Positions 38,526 to 51,029 of a stretch of DNA of 64,000 nt are shown piece by piece. This stretch comes from Motiliproteus coralliicola. Its GTDB lineage: Bacteria; Pseudomonadota; Gammaproteobacteria; Pseudomonadales; Balneatricaceae. Position 1 is the stretch's first letter; every line of letters begins with the position of its first letter. Location: the NCBI RefSeq assembly GCF_003345655.1, contig NZ_QQOH01000004.1, positions 62,001 to 126,000 on the forward strand. The letters run 5' to 3'. The notes under the pieces are model-generated. The model did no database searches, was not told the origin of the DNA, and saw only the letters and a list, made by a program, of their open reading frames with translations. Both the position numbers and the translations under genes were made by a program.

Positions 38526-39465
38526 CAGCCGCAGCAACCATGGGGTACCGCTGGTTTACAGCCCCAACTACAGCATCCGCTGGGACCCCAAGCATCGCTT
38601 TCCAATGGCAAAGTACCGGCTGCTCTATGAGCATCTCAGTCGGATTGGAATCGCTACCCGCTACAACACCTATATCTCGTCACCAAGTCCGCGCGAATGG
38701 TTACAGCTGGCCCATGAGCCGGCCTATATCGACCGCTTCGTCCAGGGTTTGATGGGAGCACGTGAGCAGAAGCATCTCGGTTTAATCTGGTCGGAACAGT
38801 TGGTGGCACGCACCCTTACCGCCGTTGGCGGCTCGGTACAGACCTGCCGATTAGCGCTTAGGTTTGGCCTTGCGTGCCATCTTGCGGGGGGTACTCACCA
38901 CGCCTTTTCCGATCATGGAAATGGCTTCTGCGTATTTAACGACATGGCGGTGGCCGCCAGAACCCTGCTAGAAAAAGACGGCCTTAAACGGATTCTGATT
39001 CTCGACTGTGATGTCCATCAAGGGGATGGCACGGCGCATATTCTTGCCGATGATCCAAGAGTCTTTACCTGTTCTATTCATGGCAAGACCAACTACCCGT
39101 TCGAGAAACAACGAAGCGATCTGGACGTTGCTCTAGTCTCTGGCACCGATGATACGACCTATATGGCAGCCCTGAATCAGACGTTGGAGCAACTGGATCA
39201 ACTGGGGAATTTTGATCTATTGATCTACGACGCAGGTTCCGATGTACACCAAGATGATCGACTGGGACAGATGCAATTAACCGATCAGGGAGTAAAAGAT
39301 CGGGATATCCGAGTGCTCGATTGGGCAGCAAAAAAATCACTGCCAACCGCCTGTATGATCGGCGGTGGTTATGATCATAACCACCAACGTTTGGCAGAAC
39401 GCCACGGTCTACTGTTCGAAACCGCCGATCAGTTCTACCGCCGACAGTTCTGTCTAGATAGTTAG
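38518..39465 (+). CDS. Histone deacetylase family (acetoin-utilisation-like) protein
   Basis: A 315-residue zinc amidohydrolase of the arginase/deacetylase fold. The active-site residues are present: THHAF (paired histidines), GFCVFNDMAV, the zinc ligands in DCDVHQGDG, the aspartate in DAGSDVHQDD, and GGGYD near the end. Bacterial members deacetylate polyamines, acetoin-pathway enzymes or unknown small molecules, so the substrate is open. The GTG start lies inside parS site 1; the next in-frame methionine is 29 codons on and would cut into the fold. ParB spreading could affect its expression. Confidence 0.88.
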   Translation: MKHSRSNHGVPLVYSPNYSIRWDPKHRFPMAKYRLLYEHLSRIGIATRYNTYISSPSPREWLQLAHEPAYIDRFVQGLMGAREQKHLGLIWSEQLVARTLTAVGGSVQTCRLALRFGLACHLAGGTHHAFSDHGNGFCVFNDMAVAARTLLEKDGLKRILILDCDVHQGDGTAHILADDPRVFTCSIHGKTNYPFEKQRSDLDVALVSGTDDTTYMAALNQTLEQLDQLGNFDLLIYDAGSDVHQDDRLGQMQLTDQGVKDRDIRVLDWAAKKSLPTACMIGGGYDHNHQRLAERHGLLFETADQFYRRQFCLDS

Positions 39466-39478
39466 ATAGCACCGAGAG

Positions 39479-40312
39479 TTAATCGAAAGGAGCTGGATCG
39501 GCCGGATCAGTGGTCCAAGACTGGATACGATAACGAGCTAGAATTCGATCGAATTCACCAGACTCTCTCAACCGTTCGATCCCCTCATCAAGCTTGTCAG
39601 CAATCAGTGCCGCCTCTTTGAGTCTTGGCGATAGCGAGATGTAGACCGGTGCCACAACGTCAGTCGAAACTATCCGTAACTGCCGTTCCAGGCCCAGCTG
39701 TTTAAGCTTGTATTGCAGTACATTGAGGTCATCAACCACAAGATCAACGCGCTGCCTGGCCAGCAGCAACAACATCCGCTCCAGTGCATCATCACCGGTA
39801 AACTCAATCATGGTTGCGTCAGGATTTAATTCAGCCGCCTTTACGGCCACCGACTCTGCATAGTCGTATCCACTGATAAAGGCGACCCGACGTGCACCGA
39901 TTGAGTCCGTCCCCTGCCACTTCATCGGATCATCGCGCCTCAACGCTATCCCCTGTGTACTGACCCCGAAAGCTCGAAGCGGTACGACTAAACCTTCAGC
40001 TTCGAAACGCTCAGCGCCTATGACTCCGTCGACTTCCCCAATCCTGGCTTGTTGCATCGCTCGTGTCCAAGGCATCGTTCGATAGTGCACATGGATTCCA
40101 TCCTCAGCCAACGCGGCCCTGGCCAGCTCCACCATAAAACCTGGAGACTCAGCTCCCGGTTCACAGTTGTATGGGCACCAGGGATCAGCCGCCAAGACTA
40201 GTTCATGAGTGGTTGATGCCGACTTACTTAGCTCATCGGCGCTCGCAGGTATCGCTGTGAACAGCTGAACCAAAGCCACCAAAATGACCAACAGCCTGAG
40301 CCTGGGATACAT
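39479..40312 (-). CDS. Periplasmic solute-binding protein family 3 (transporter-like)
   Basis: A 277-residue secreted protein. The signal peptide runs to about PASA (residues 1-25); the start at 40312 follows AGAGGTCCGATC. The domain is of the SBP_bac_3 type (LVLAADPWCPYNCEPGAESPGFMVELARAAL, then MPWTRAMQQARIGEVDGVIG). No ABC permease is nearby, so it may be a stand-alone sensor or binding protein, a common situation for this group in marine gammaproteobacteria. Ligand unknown. It converges with the deacetylase-family gene, 13 bp apart. Confidence 0.85.
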   Translation of the reverse strand: MYPRLRLLVILVALVQLFTAIPASADELSKSASTTHELVLAADPWCPYNCEPGAESPGFMVELARAALAEDGIHVHYRTMPWTRAMQQARIGEVDGVIGAERFEAEGLVVPLRAFGVSTQGIALRRDDPMKWQGTDSIGARRVAFISGYDYAESVAVKAAELNPDATMIEFTGDDALERMLLLLARQRVDLVVDDLNVLQYKLKQLGLERQLRIVSTDVVAPVYISLSPRLKEAALIADKLDEGIERLRESGEFDRILARYRIQSWTTDPADPAPFD

Positions 40313-40384
40313 GATCGGACCTCTACATTCTGTAAACTTCCAACTAACCAACCTTTACCGCTCGAGCCTTTATTCATTCGGTCT

Positions 40385-40400
40385 GGTTTCACGTGAAACC
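40385..40400. other. parS: parS centromere site 2
   Basis: GGTTTCACGTGAAACC is a perfect 16-bp palindrome holding the invariant 14-bp parS core. It lies upstream of the solute-binding protein gene. Confidence 0.93.
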
Positions 40401-40767
40401 TTCGACTCAATCTATAGTTCATGAATCGGTCGAATCGAAAGGCGTTATAGATCACCTTAGCACTGGCTCCCTAAGGCTCACATACCCTAGTTCGAGTAGT
40501 ACCGAAACAATGCTGTAGCCTGATCACTTCGACCCTTTTCATCCTTAATCCCTTACTCATCAGGCGTTCCAGTTAACGAAATCTTTTCTAATGACTAGGC
40601 CCGTAATACAAAGCTGTACTGTTTACCCGATCCTATCGCTTTTGTTTGATTGCCATTAAGGCCCCGTATTGGCTTCCCAAAGGAACGCTTTTAAGGCGGT
40701 AATCCTCTTGTCCTGACTTCGGAGAATTCCACAACCAAGTCTAAGATCGGTCGGCAATCCTTACCGG

Positions 40768-40783
40768 AGTTTCACGTGAAACA
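40768..40783. other. parS: parS centromere site 3
   Basis: AGTTTCACGTGAAACA matches the parS consensus at 15 of 16 positions. It lies next to the terminator of the convergently oriented outer-membrane protein gene. Confidence 0.94.
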
Positions 40784-40789
40784 GCCACA

Positions 40790-40816
40790 AAAAAGGGCCG
40801 ACATGCGGCCCTTATT
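40790..40816 (-). terminator. Intrinsic terminator of the MetA-like outer-membrane gene
   Basis: On the minus strand AAGGGCCGCATGTCGGCCCTT forms a stem followed by a T-run (the A-run at 40789-40794 on the plus strand). It lies 20 bp beyond the stop codon. Confidence 0.8.
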
Positions 40817-40835
40817 AGATCGGTATGGCAATCGC

Positions 40836-41756
40836 TTAGAAGCGGTAATTGACCTGCAGGAGCAGTCGTTCTCCCTCCAAACGCGACTTGGCATTGAACT
40901 CTTTTTCGTAATGAATGATTACCGGTGCCGGGCCAATATGGAATTTTATCTGCGGGCCGGCTGCGAACACCTGGCCATCAGTGCCGTCGATTTTGACGCC
41001 ATTGTTTTCATCTTCGGTCAGTTGGTTGACGTAATAGCCACCAATGCCGAAGCCGACTTCTCCCCAGTTTTCGGACTGAATACGCTTGCCGATGTGGTAA
41101 TCGACTTTCAGCTCTTCGCCCGATTTGATGTCGGTATCTTCATTTTCCAGCTTAATGTTGTACATCGCTTTGAAGGACAATTCATAGCCGGAATCGGATA
41201 ACAGAGTCATCGCCAGTACCGGCTCAAAGCTCCAGTAGTTGGCGCCGATGCTGAATTGGGTGGCATCATTCTCGTATTGCCCAGTCGGCGCATAGAGATC
41301 AAAAGAGGCCGCAATGCTGACATTTTTTCCCGGCCAGCTGATTCCGATACCGGTGTTTAGGTCGCCGATGCCAGTCTCGTTATTTGAAGAAACGCCGCCT
41401 AACTGGCCATCAAGATGGACGATCGGGATTAGGCCATGGACAAACAGATTACCGCCCAGCAGCTCGGTCTCACTGACATGAACAATACGTGGGGTTTCAA
41501 AGACCGCATCGACCTCGACCGGTTTGCCCGCCACAATCAGATCATTGCCATTGGCATCCTGCATACGACCGGTCACGTAGCCGGTGTAGTTGAGCAGATA
41601 GGTTCCAGGTGGGGGAAGCTGGCCAGCAGCATAGCCGCTGACACCGTTTGGATATTGGTCAGCCCCCTCTTTCGCCTCGACGGTAGGGGCTAAAGCGACG
41701 GCCAATACGGCGCCGCCCAACGACAGAGCAGAGAATCTACAACGGAGTTTTTGCAT
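40836..41756 (-). CDS. Outer-membrane beta-barrel protein, phenol MetA-pathway family
   Basis: A 306-residue protein with a signal peptide (to about TVEA, residue 27) and alternating amphipathic strands ending in aromatic F (VNYRF), as outer-membrane barrels do. The N-terminal GTYLLNYTGYVTG and the IGDLNTGIGISW / DLYAPTGQYENDATQFSIGANYWSF segments match the family named after the meta-pathway phenol degradation protein (PF13557, SphA-like). Members are thought to pass hydrophobic or aromatic compounds across the outer membrane. No catabolic operon is adjacent, so the substrate is unknown. Confidence 0.85.
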   Translation of the reverse strand: MQKLRCRFSALSLGGAVLAVALAPTVEAKEGADQYPNGVSGYAAGQLPPPGTYLLNYTGYVTGRMQDANGNDLIVAGKPVEVDAVFETPRIVHVSETELLGGNLFVHGLIPIVHLDGQLGGVSSNNETGIGDLNTGIGISWPGKNVSIAASFDLYAPTGQYENDATQFSIGANYWSFEPVLAMTLLSDSGYELSFKAMYNIKLENEDTDIKSGEELKVDYHIGKRIQSENWGEVGFGIGGYYVNQLTEDENNGVKIDGTDGQVFAAGPQIKFHIGPAPVIIHYEKEFNAKSRLEGERLLLQVNYRF

Positions 41757-41825
41757 CAACAGATTTCCTTATTGTTATGCAGACTGACCTTAAAAAGGTC
41801 CATCTTTTGACATAGGGCCAGGCAC

Positions 41826-41856
41826 AAAAAAACCGCTGGTTAGAGCGGTTTTTTTG
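41826..41856. terminator. Bidirectional terminator after gyrB
   Basis: AAAAAACCGCT (41827 region) pairs with AGCGGTTTTTT around GGTTAG. A-run and T-run flank the stem, so it works in both directions; it lies about 20 bp after the gyrB stop on the minus strand. Confidence 0.88.
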
Positions 41857-41870
41857 TTGTCCGAATCGGA

Positions 41871-45397
<3,527 letters not shown>

Positions 45398-45410
45398 GGA
45401 TAGGTGAAAT

Positions 45411-45451
45411 CCAAAAAAATCGGGCCCATTAGCACAGGTCTAATGGGCCCG
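45411..45451 (-). terminator. Intrinsic terminator between dnaN and recF
   Basis: On the minus strand CGGGCCCATTA pairs with TAATGGGCCCG around a 9-nt loop (45421-45451), followed by ATTTTTTT. The 11-bp stem and T-run make it strong. It lies 17 bp after the dnaN stop and ends 13 bp before the recF start. Confidence 0.85.
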
Positions 45452-45467
45452 CATTCAGGGAACGCGT

Positions 45468-46571
45468 TTACATACGCATCGGCATGATCACGTAAAGGCT
45501 GTTGCCGCTATCGACCGCCTGTACCAACGCACTGCTGTTCGGGTCGATCATCGAGATCTTGACCATCTCCTCGGACAGGATCGACAGTGCATCGAGCAGG
45601 TAGTTGACGTTGAAGCCGATCTCCATCGAGATGTTCTGGTAATCGACCGCCAGGGTCTCTTCCGCTTCTTCCTGCTCCGGGTTGTTGGCGGTTACCTGCA
45701 GGAAACCGTCGGTCAGACCCAGGCGTACGCCACGGTACTTCTCGTTCGACAGGATCGCGATCCGGCTCAATACCTGACGCAGCTCCTGACGGTCGGCGAT
45801 CAGGATCTTATCGCCACCCTGGGGGATAACCCGCTCGTAATCCGGGAACTTACCGTCCACCAGCTTGGAGGTGAAGGTGTAGTCCAGGGTGTTAACTCGA
45901 ATATGGTTGCTACCGATCACCAGGGAGGCGCTCTGCTCACCATCTTGCAGCAGTCGAGCCAGCTCCAGGATACCTTTGCGCGGTACGATCACCTGCAGCT
46001 TATCGACCGACTCGGCATCGACATCGGTGACCGAGGTTGCCAGGCGGTGACCATCGGTTGCCACGGTCCGCAGTTGGGCACCATTGAGCTCGAGCAGCAT
46101 GCCGTTCAGGTAGTAGCGAACGTCCTGCTGCGCCATCGCGAAAGCGGTCCGGTCGATCAGGTGCTTTAGAGCACCCTGGGCGATGCTGATCTCCAGGTTC
46201 TGCGGACCGTCTTCCACATTCGGGAACTCGGTGGCCGGCAGTGTCGACAGCGTAAAGCGGCTGCGACCACCCTTGATGGTAACTTTCTGGCCGGTCAGGG
46301 TCAGTTCGATATCGACATGATCGGGCAGCGATTTGCAGATATCCATCAGCTTTTTCGCCGGTACCGTGATCGAGCCGGGCTCGGCGGGTTGTTCCAGCTC
46401 GATCCGACCGACCATCTCGACTTCGAGATCGGTACCGGTCATCGACAACTGATTACCCTCGACCACCAGCAGGATGTTGGACAGCACCGGCAGCGTCTGC
46501 CGACGCTCGACCACACCGGCCACCAGCTGCAGGGGTTTCAACAGTGATTCTCTGGAGATGGTAAATTTCAT
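45468..46571 (-). CDS. dnaN: DNA polymerase III beta sliding clamp
   Basis: A 367-residue clamp with the three-domain fold: N-terminal MKFTISRESLLKPLQLVAGVVERR, central PRKGILELARLL, and the C-terminal IMPMRM end that lines the binding pocket for polymerase and clamp-interacting peptides. It forms the dimeric ring that tethers polymerase III. It follows dnaA by 43 bp. Confidence 0.98.
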   Translation of the reverse strand: MKFTISRESLLKPLQLVAGVVERRQTLPVLSNILLVVEGNQLSMTGTDLEVEMVGRIELEQPAEPGSITVPAKKLMDICKSLPDHVDIELTLTGQKVTIKGGRSRFTLSTLPATEFPNVEDGPQNLEISIAQGALKHLIDRTAFAMAQQDVRYYLNGMLLELNGAQLRTVATDGHRLATSVTDVDAESVDKLQVIVPRKGILELARLLQDGEQSASLVIGSNHIRVNTLDYTFTSKLVDGKFPDYERVIPQGGDKILIADRQELRQVLSRIAILSNEKYRGVRLGLTDGFLQVTANNPEQEEAEETLAVDYQNISMEIGFNVNYLLDALSILSEEMVKISMIDPNSSALVQAVDSGNSLYVIMPMRM

Positions 46572-46614
46572 ATCCCGCCCTTAGTTCAGGTTCCTTTGTC
46601 TGCCGAGGCTTCCG

Positions 46615-48138
46615 TTAAGTGGAGAGCGACCGCAACAGGTTTTTATAGTCTTCGCGTATATCCGTATCGGTTTCCCGCAATTCTGCCACCTTACGACAGG
46701 CATGCAAGACCGTTGTATGGTCACGGCCACCGAACGCATTACCGATCTCCGGCAGGCTGTGATTGGTCAGCTCTTTCGAGAGCGCCATCGCCACCTGCCG
46801 GGGCCGTGCCACCGAGCGGCTACGCCGCTTCGAGTGCAGGTCGGCCACCTTGATCTTGTAATACTCGGAAACCACTCTCTGTATGTTATCGATACTTACC
46901 AGCTTATCTTGAAGGGCCAGTAGGTCTTTGAGTGACTCGCGGATGAATTCGGTGGTGATCTTATTGCCGGTGAAGTGAGCGTTCGCTATCACTCGCTTAA
47001 GTGCCCCTTCTAGCTCCCGGACATTGGATCGAATTTTTTGAGCGATAAAGAAAGCCGCGTCGTGGGGTAGACGAATTCGCGCTTCGTCGGCCTTTTTCAT
47101 CAAAATCGCCACCCGGGTTTCCAGCTCCGGTGGCTCAACCGCCACGGTCAGGCCCCAGCCAAAACGGGACTTGAGACGATCCTCCAGACCGGCAATTTCT
47201 TTAGGATAGCGGTCACAGGTCAAAATCATCTGCTGGCCGCCTTCCAACAGGGCATTGAAGGTGTGGAAAAACTCCTCCTGGGAGCGGTCCTTATTGGCAA
47301 AGAACTGGATATCGTCGATCAACAGCGCATCCACAGAACGGTAATAGCGCTTGAATTCGTTGATCGCGTTCAATTGCAGCGCCTTGACCATGTCGGCCAC
47401 GAAGCGCTCCGAGTGAAGATAAACAATCTTGGCATTGGGATTTCGGTCCAGCATCGCCGCACCGACCGCATGCATCAAGTGGGTCTTACCCAGACCGACA
47501 CCACCATAGATAAATAGTGGATTGTAGGAAGTCCCCGGGTTTTCAGCCACCTGCTGGGCCGCAGCCAACGCCAACTGGTTGGACTTACCTTGCACGAAGG
47601 TCTCGAACGTAAACAGACTATTAAGGTGGGTCTGGTGACGGATACCACCCTCGACCTCAACCTGACGACCGCCGGTTTCCGGCTCGGGGTCCACCGGCAG
47701 CAGCTCGGCCTGACGCGGCAACTCCGGGGTTGGTCGAGGGATCGGCTGACTCGGCGCTGAAGGCACAGACCCGAGTGAGGTTTCCGTTTTCACAGCCGCT
47801 ACCGGAGCGGCAGCGGGCTGCGGAACCGGGCAAGCCGGTGCGACCTTACCGGCACCAAGTCGATGTACGTTGGGACTTGCCTGGCGTAGCGATCCGCCGG
47901 CCACTTCCAGAATCACTTCATTGATCAGATCATCGCCATGCTCAAGCAGCAGCTCCTTAATTCGCTTAAGGTACTTATCACTAACCCAATCCATCACAAA
48001 CCGGTTGGGGGCGAGCAGACGTAGCTGGGCTTCCTCACCCGATTCCGCCTTCAACGGGCGGATCCATGTATTGAACTGCTGGGGAGGAAATTCCTGCTCT
48101 AAATGCCCCAGACAGGTCTGCCACAAGGTCATTACCAT
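46615..48138 (-). CDS. dnaA: Chromosomal replication initiator DnaA
   Basis: A 507-residue initiator. Domain I ([27 protein letters not shown]) begins right at the chosen start; a proline-rich linker follows (about 90-170). The AAA+ domain has Walker [14 protein letters not shown] and Walker [10 protein letters not shown]. Domain IV carries the DnaA box-binding signature [15 protein letters not shown]. Frame continues 27 codons upstream but those residues are not DnaA-like; AGGTGG ten bases before the ATG at 48138 supports this start. M30 (48132) is a close alternative. Confidence 0.97.
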   Translation of the reverse strand: MVMTLWQTCLGHLEQEFPPQQFNTWIRPLKAESGEEAQLRLLAPNRFVMDWVSDKYLKRIKELLLEHGDDLINEVILEVAGGSLRQASPNVHRLGAGKVAPACPVPQPAAAPVAAVKTETSLGSVPSAPSQPIPRPTPELPRQAELLPVDPEPETGGRQVEVEGGIRHQTHLNSLFTFETFVQGKSNQLALAAAQQVAENPGTSYNPLFIYGGVGLGKTHLMHAVGAAMLDRNPNAKIVYLHSERFVADMVKALQLNAINEFKRYYRSVDALLIDDIQFFANKDRSQEEFFHTFNALLEGGQQMILTCDRYPKEIAGLEDRLKSRFGWGLTVAVEPPELETRVAILMKKADEARIRLPHDAAFFIAQKIRSNVRELEGALKRVIANAHFTGNKITTEFIRESLKDLLALQDKLVSIDNIQRVVSEYYKIKVADLHSKRRSRSVARPRQVAMALSKELTNHSLPEIGNAFGGRDHTTVLHACRKVAELRETDTDIREDYKNLLRSLST

Positions 48139-48194
48139 TAGGTCGATACCACCTGATCCATAAAATCCCGCCATTTTAACGACTGACCCGACGG

Positions 48195-48472
48195 TTATCC
48201 ACAGAATCGAGTTATTCACCGAAAAAAAATCGCTCGCTCGCTTAAATCGTGCCAGCTGGCTAAAAAATCACCGCCGATTACGGCTGCGAGCCAGCATTTT
48301 CAAGGGTTTCAGCCTAGTTACACTATCCACCAGCTATACCGAGTTACCACCAGCTAATACCGGCTTTATCAACACGCTAATACATTATTTAGAATAGATT
48401 TTTTTAGCTTTTGCACAGAATTTACCGTTTTTGATCAGAAAGGGCTGCTCTAGACCGATTTTCTGGGGATAA
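48195..48472. promoter_or_regulatory. dnaA-rpmH intergenic region with DnaA boxes
   Basis: A perfect DnaA box TTATCCACA lies at 48195-48203, with TTATTCACC at 48212-48220 and TGGGGATAA (one mismatch, reverse) at 48464-48472. A T-rich stretch lies near 48380-48430. This is where Pseudomonas places oriC, but the box density is low here. The sites more likely serve dnaA autoregulation or a secondary origin. Confidence 0.5.
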
Positions 48473-48516
48473 TCAGGGAAAATCGGCCAAATTGATCAAA
48501 AAATCGCGTTTTTGGT

Positions 48517-48545
48517 TTGCAGCACCGATCGCTTTTCTCTAGAAT
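48517..48545 (+). promoter_or_regulatory. rpmH promoter
   Basis: TTGCAG (48517-48522) and TAGAAT (48540-48545) are separated by 17 bp, a good sigma-70 match, 58 bp before rpmH. Confidence 0.65.
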
Positions 48546-48602
48546 TCCGCTTCTGTTTTTTAAGGCGGGGCCAAATGCCCTTCATTTATTAGGTATAGAG
48601 TG

Positions 48603-48740
48603 ATGAGTAAAAGAACTTTTCAGCCCAGCGTACTTAAGCGCGCCCGTAACCACGGCTTCCGTGCTCGCATGGCTACTAAAAGCGGTCGTCAGGTACTGAC
48701 CCGTCGTCGCGCTAAAGGTCGTAAGTCTCTGAGCGCCTAA
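48603..48740 (+). CDS. rpmH: Ribosomal protein bL34
   Basis: A 45-residue basic protein, [20 protein letters not shown] at the N-terminus, then [20 protein letters not shown], matching bL34 throughout. It has one extra residue (serine after the start) over the usual 44. It begins the rpmH-rnpA-yidC series transcribed away from dnaA. Confidence 0.98.
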   Translation: MSKRTFQPSVLKRARNHGFRARMATKSGRQVLTRRRAKGRKSLSA

Positions 48741-48766
48741 GCTCAACATAGAGAGAATGACCAACC

Positions 48767-49153
48767 ATGACTGGTTTCGAGTTTCCTCGGTGTTCGCGCC
48801 TATTGAACGCCGGGGACTATCGAACCGTTTTCAATGGTGCTCAGCTTAAAGTTTCGGATCGTCATCTTCTGATCCTGGCTACCCCCAACCCACTTCCCCA
48901 CCCCCGACTCGGCCTGGTAATCGCCAAAAAAAACGTGCGTCTGGCCGTGCAAAGAAACCGCGTAAAACGTATCATCCGCGAATCCTTTCGACACCAGGAT
49001 GAGGGGTTACCGAACCTGGATATCGTCGTCATGGCTCGGAGAGGTTTGGGAGATCTGGACAACGCCGCTTTACATCAGCTGATCGACCATAGCTGGAAAC
49101 GGTTGCGTAAATATGCCCACCGGCATCTCAAATCCAAACCAAAGGGTAATTGA
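48767..49153 (+). CDS. rnpA: Ribonuclease P protein component
   Basis: A 128-residue basic RNA-binding subunit of RNase P, which trims tRNA 5' leaders. The family signature RNRVKRIIRESFR is near residue 64, preceded by LGLVIAKKNVRLAVQ. It follows rpmH by 26 bp. The yidD gene that usually overlaps rnpA's end is missing here. Confidence 0.96.
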   Translation: MTGFEFPRCSRLLNAGDYRTVFNGAQLKVSDRHLLILATPNPLPHPRLGLVIAKKNVRLAVQRNRVKRIIRESFRHQDEGLPNLDIVVMARRGLGDLDNAALHQLIDHSWKRLRKYAHRHLKSKPKGN

Positions 49154-49237
49154 AGCCGAGTGGAGTCGATGTTCGACTTCTCCGCGACGCTTTGTGCCCA
49201 ATCAACCTTAAACTAACGTCATCGGCAGACAACAAAC

Positions 49238-50932
49238 ATGGATTTCCAACGCATCGGTTTGATCGCCGCCCTGGCAGTTATCTCCTACCTTCTGGTCCTG
49301 CAGTGGCAGAAGGATTACGGTGATCAAGCCCAGCCTGTAGCTAGTACTCCTGTTTCCTCCTACTCCAGCGCACCCGATATCGCCGCACCGGAAAGTAACG
49401 GTGCCAGTGCCAATGCATCAAATGGCGATATCCCCTCAACCGAAGCGCCGGAAGCCTCTGCCGAAGTCGCGGTTGCTGACAACGCCGCCCAAGGCGGTCT
49501 GGTCAAAGTTACCACCGACACCCTGGATCTGCTGATCGACACCTATGGCGGCGATATCATCCAGGCGGCACTGCCTGGCTACCTGGCCCAGCTCGGTAAC
49601 GATCAACCACTTATTCTGCTGGAGCAGAACTCTAACCGTACCTACACCGCCCAATCGGGCCTGACCGGTACCAACGGCCCCGACGCCAAGGGTGAGCGCC
49701 CTCGCTACAGTGTTAGTGCGAAAGAGTTCAGCATGGCCGATGGCCAGGACAGCCTCAGCGTCGACCTGGTCTACCAACAGGACAACAATGTCACCATCAC
49801 CAAGCGTTTCAGCTTTAAGCGTGGTGAACACCTGGTCCATGTGGAATACCTGATCGACAATCAGGGCGATCAAGCCTGGCAGGGCAACCTGTTCGGCCAG
49901 ATCAAGCGTGACCGTAGCGCCGACCCCTCATCCCAGACCAGCATGGGCATGCAGTCCTATCTGGGTCCGGCCTTCTCCAACGCCGAAAACAACTACGAAA
50001 AGTATGATTTCGACGATATCGACGAGAAAGCGTACAAGAACAAGACCGAAGCAGGCTGGGTAGCGATGCTGCAGCACTACTTCGTCAGCGCCTGGATTCC
50101 GAACCCGGAGCAGAGCCATAACTACTTCGCCCGTGAGCGCAACGACAACTACCTGGCCGGCTTTGTCTCGCCGTCCATCAGCGTTCCGGCCGGCCAACAG
50201 GGCAGCGTTGGCGCTAACTTCTACGTTGGTCCAAAGATCCAGGATGCCCTTGAGCAAGCCGCTCCGAATCTGAAGCTGACTGTCGACTACGGCTGGCTGT
50301 GGTGGATCGCCCAGCCGCTGTTCTGGCTGCTGCAGATGATCCAAAGCGTGGTGGTCAACTGGGGTCTGGCGATCATTCTGGTCACCGTGGTGGTGAAAGC
50401 CCTGTTCTTCCACCTGTCCGCCAAAGCCTATCGCTCGATGGCCAAGATGCGTGCCGTCAGCCCGGAGCTGCAGCGTCTGAAAGAGCTGTACGGCGACGAT
50501 CGCCAGAAGATGTCCCAGGCGATGATGCAGCTGTACCAGAAAGAGAAGATCAACCCGATGGGCGGCTGTCTGCCGATCCTGATCCAGATGCCAGTATTTA
50601 TCGCGCTGTACTGGGTACTGCTGGAAAGCGTCGAGCTGCGCCATGCGCCCTTTATGCTGTGGATCCAGGACATGTCGGTGATGGATCCGTACTTCGTACT
50701 GCCGATCCTGATGGGTGTGACCATGTTCTTCCAGCAGATGCTGAACCCGACCCCGCCTGACCCCATGCAAGCCAAGGTGATGAAGATGCTACCTTTCGTG
50801 TTCACCTTCTTCTTCCTGTGGTTCCCGGCTGGTCTGGTTCTGTACTGGGTGGTCAACAACATCCTGTCGATCGCACAGCAGTGGGTTATCACTCGCAGCA
50901 TCGAAGCCGAAGTACAGGCGAAGAAATCCTGA
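49238..50932 (+). CDS. yidC: Membrane protein insertase YidC
   Basis: A 564-residue inner-membrane insertase. An N-terminal helix (residues 4-22) is followed by a large periplasmic beta domain (about 60-340) and five conserved C-terminal helices (from LWWIAQPLFWLLQMIQSVVVNWG). The family signature is seen in NPMGGCLPILIQMPVFIALYWVLLE. The hydrophilic groove arginine is in KAYRSMAKM. It inserts small membrane proteins such as AtpE, alone or with Sec. Confidence 0.97.
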   Translation: MDFQRIGLIAALAVISYLLVLQWQKDYGDQAQPVASTPVSSYSSAPDIAAPESNGASANASNGDIPSTEAPEASAEVAVADNAAQGGLVKVTTDTLDLLIDTYGGDIIQAALPGYLAQLGNDQPLILLEQNSNRTYTAQSGLTGTNGPDAKGERPRYSVSAKEFSMADGQDSLSVDLVYQQDNNVTITKRFSFKRGEHLVHVEYLIDNQGDQAWQGNLFGQIKRDRSADPSSQTSMGMQSYLGPAFSNAENNYEKYDFDDIDEKAYKNKTEAGWVAMLQHYFVSAWIPNPEQSHNYFARERNDNYLAGFVSPSISVPAGQQGSVGANFYVGPKIQDALEQAAPNLKLTVDYGWLWWIAQPLFWLLQMIQSVVVNWGLAIILVTVVVKALFFHLSAKAYRSMAKMRAVSPELQRLKELYGDDRQKMSQAMMQLYQKEKINPMGGCLPILIQMPVFIALYWVLLESVELRHAPFMLWIQDMSVMDPYFVLPILMGVTMFFQQMLNPTPPDPMQAKVMKMLPFVFTFFFLWFPAGLVLYWVVNNILSIAQQWVITRSIEAEVQAKKS

Positions 50933-50960
50933 ACCTGATCGGCTGACAAGCACTACCTTT

Positions 50961-50984
50961 AAAGGGCTCCTAACGGGGCCCTTT
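50961..50984 (+). terminator. Hairpin terminator after yidC
   Basis: AAAGGGCTCC pairs with GGGGCCCTTT around a TAAC loop (10 bp, one G-U). Only a short T-rich tail follows, so termination may be partial before mnmE. Confidence 0.6.
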
Positions 50985-51029
50985 GTCGGTTTATAGCCGG
51001 CCTAAATAAACCTGAGCCCAACTCTCACC

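Larger units (their letters stand above)
40313..40835. other. Intergenic region holding parS sites 2 and 3
   Basis: About 520 bp without a credible gene. It contains parS sites 2 (40386) and 3 (40769) and the terminator of the outer-membrane protein gene (40790-40816). Between the parS sites I see no further clear motif. Confidence 0.6.

Noticed and set aside
48139-48219. 27-codon extension of DnaA
   Set aside because: Those residues are not DnaA-like, and a good ribosome-binding site precedes the internal ATG.
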